DNA of 53,126 nucleotides, taken from positions 1 to 53,126 of the forward strand of contig MNTL01000052.1 of the NCBI GenBank assembly GCA_001916965.1, given 5' to 3'. Positions 52,929 through 53,126 of the stretch are shown piece after piece. Below the pieces are notes generated by a model, which was not told where the DNA came from, did no database searches, and saw nothing but the letters and a program-made list of their open reading frames with translations. The position numbers and the translations under genes were made by a program. Within the stretch, counting starts at the first letter, position 1, and each line of letters opens with the position of its first letter. The stretch comes from Roseburia sp. CAG:10041_57 (lineage in GTDB: Bacteria > Bacillota > Clostridia > Lachnospirales > Lachnospiraceae).

Positions 52929-53126
52929 GACAGTAAGTGTTTACTGTCTTTTTTACTATGCCACGACTTTAATGCGGTAAAGCTGTAAAGAAAAAGATGA
53001 CGCATACTGTTCATATAAAGAAAAAGATGGTCAGTTGGAAAAGTAAATTCCAGTTCCAGTAGGTCTTGACTGGAACTTACCATTGCAAAAACGGTGGTAG
53101 AAGTAACTCTTCCAAACCTTTCCCCA
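52892..53126 (-). CDS. Partial unrecognised ORF at the right edge
   Basis: An open minus-strand frame runs from the window edge to a stop at 52892, at least 77 codons. I recognise no family. The visible end reads KDSKHLLSFLEKVFLSYGV. It crosses a terminator-like hairpin, so it may be noncoding or the tail of a mobile gene. Confidence 0.2.
   Translation of the reverse strand, partial: GERFGRVTSTTVFAMVSSSQDLLELEFTFPTDHLFLYMNSMRHLFLYSFTALKSWHSKKDSKHLLSFLEKVFLSYGV
52929..52955. terminator. Hairpin with flanking T and A runs
   Basis: GACAGTAA (52929-52936) pairs with TTACTGTC (52941-52948), a four-base loop, then six T; AAAAA precedes it. It could end rightward transcription. The partial minus-strand ORF runs through it, which weakens one of the two calls. 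Confidence 0.6.

Overview
This window covers the replication-origin region of a low-GC Firmicute, most likely a Lachnospiraceae close to Blautia. The evidence is the gene order gyrA-gyrB-recF-yaaA-dnaN-dnaA | rpmH-rnpA-yidD-yidC-jag-mnmE-mnmG-rsmG-parA-parB-serS, Lachnospiraceae-type companions (DUF5685, DUF4446, a DUF3881-like protein) and AT-rich codon use. Transcription diverges at about 15-17 kb: most genes to the left are on the minus strand and most to the right on the plus strand, so most genes run with the forks. DnaA boxes lie on both sides of dnaA.

Region by region. 1-3.9 kb: a probable leftward rRNA leader at the edge, tRNA-Ser(GCU), a palindromic repeat, a HAD phosphatase, a UDP-sugar pyrophosphorylase and a plus-strand CheC/CheY pair. 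3.9-7.9 kb: a zinc-ribbon membrane protein, a cardiolipin synthase carrying half a J-domain at its N-terminus, a DUF5685 protein and an unrecognised protein with a nuclease-like motif. 7.9-17.2 kb: gyrA to dnaA plus the two origin segments. 17.2-22 kb: a DUF3160 lipoprotein and its partner, then an ABC-F ribosome-protection gene behind a leader whose three-codon ORF is built into a terminator. 22-37.8 kb: rpmH to yidC and jag, HAD and TauE-type genes, the tRNA-modification genes, a soluble histidine kinase with its response regulator, two parS sites with parAB, an HD-GYP protein, serS and a DUF3881-like gene.

37.8-44 kb is accessory. A promoter precedes two tRNA-Arg(CCU)-like RNAs of identical 66-nt size with shortened T arms, then a normal tRNA-Arg(CCU). 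A tyrosine integrase and an excisionase-type gene follow. Next is a long structured leader, then a GC-rich mobile-element gene cut off by an insertion sequence whose ends I place at about 42044 and 43900.

44-52.7 kb is a fructan or difructose-sugar locus: a LacI-type repressor, two near-identical operators, an ABC importer without its own ATPase, a GH172 (DUF2961) protein, a GH32 beta-fructosidase and a PfkB sugar kinase. The right edge holds a hairpin and an unrecognised partial ORF.

The signals most worth follow-up are the tRNA-like pair, the J-domain/cardiolipin synthase fusion, the ABC-F attenuator, the bipartite origin and the GH172/GH32 operon. All calls come from reading the sequence; no database search was run.
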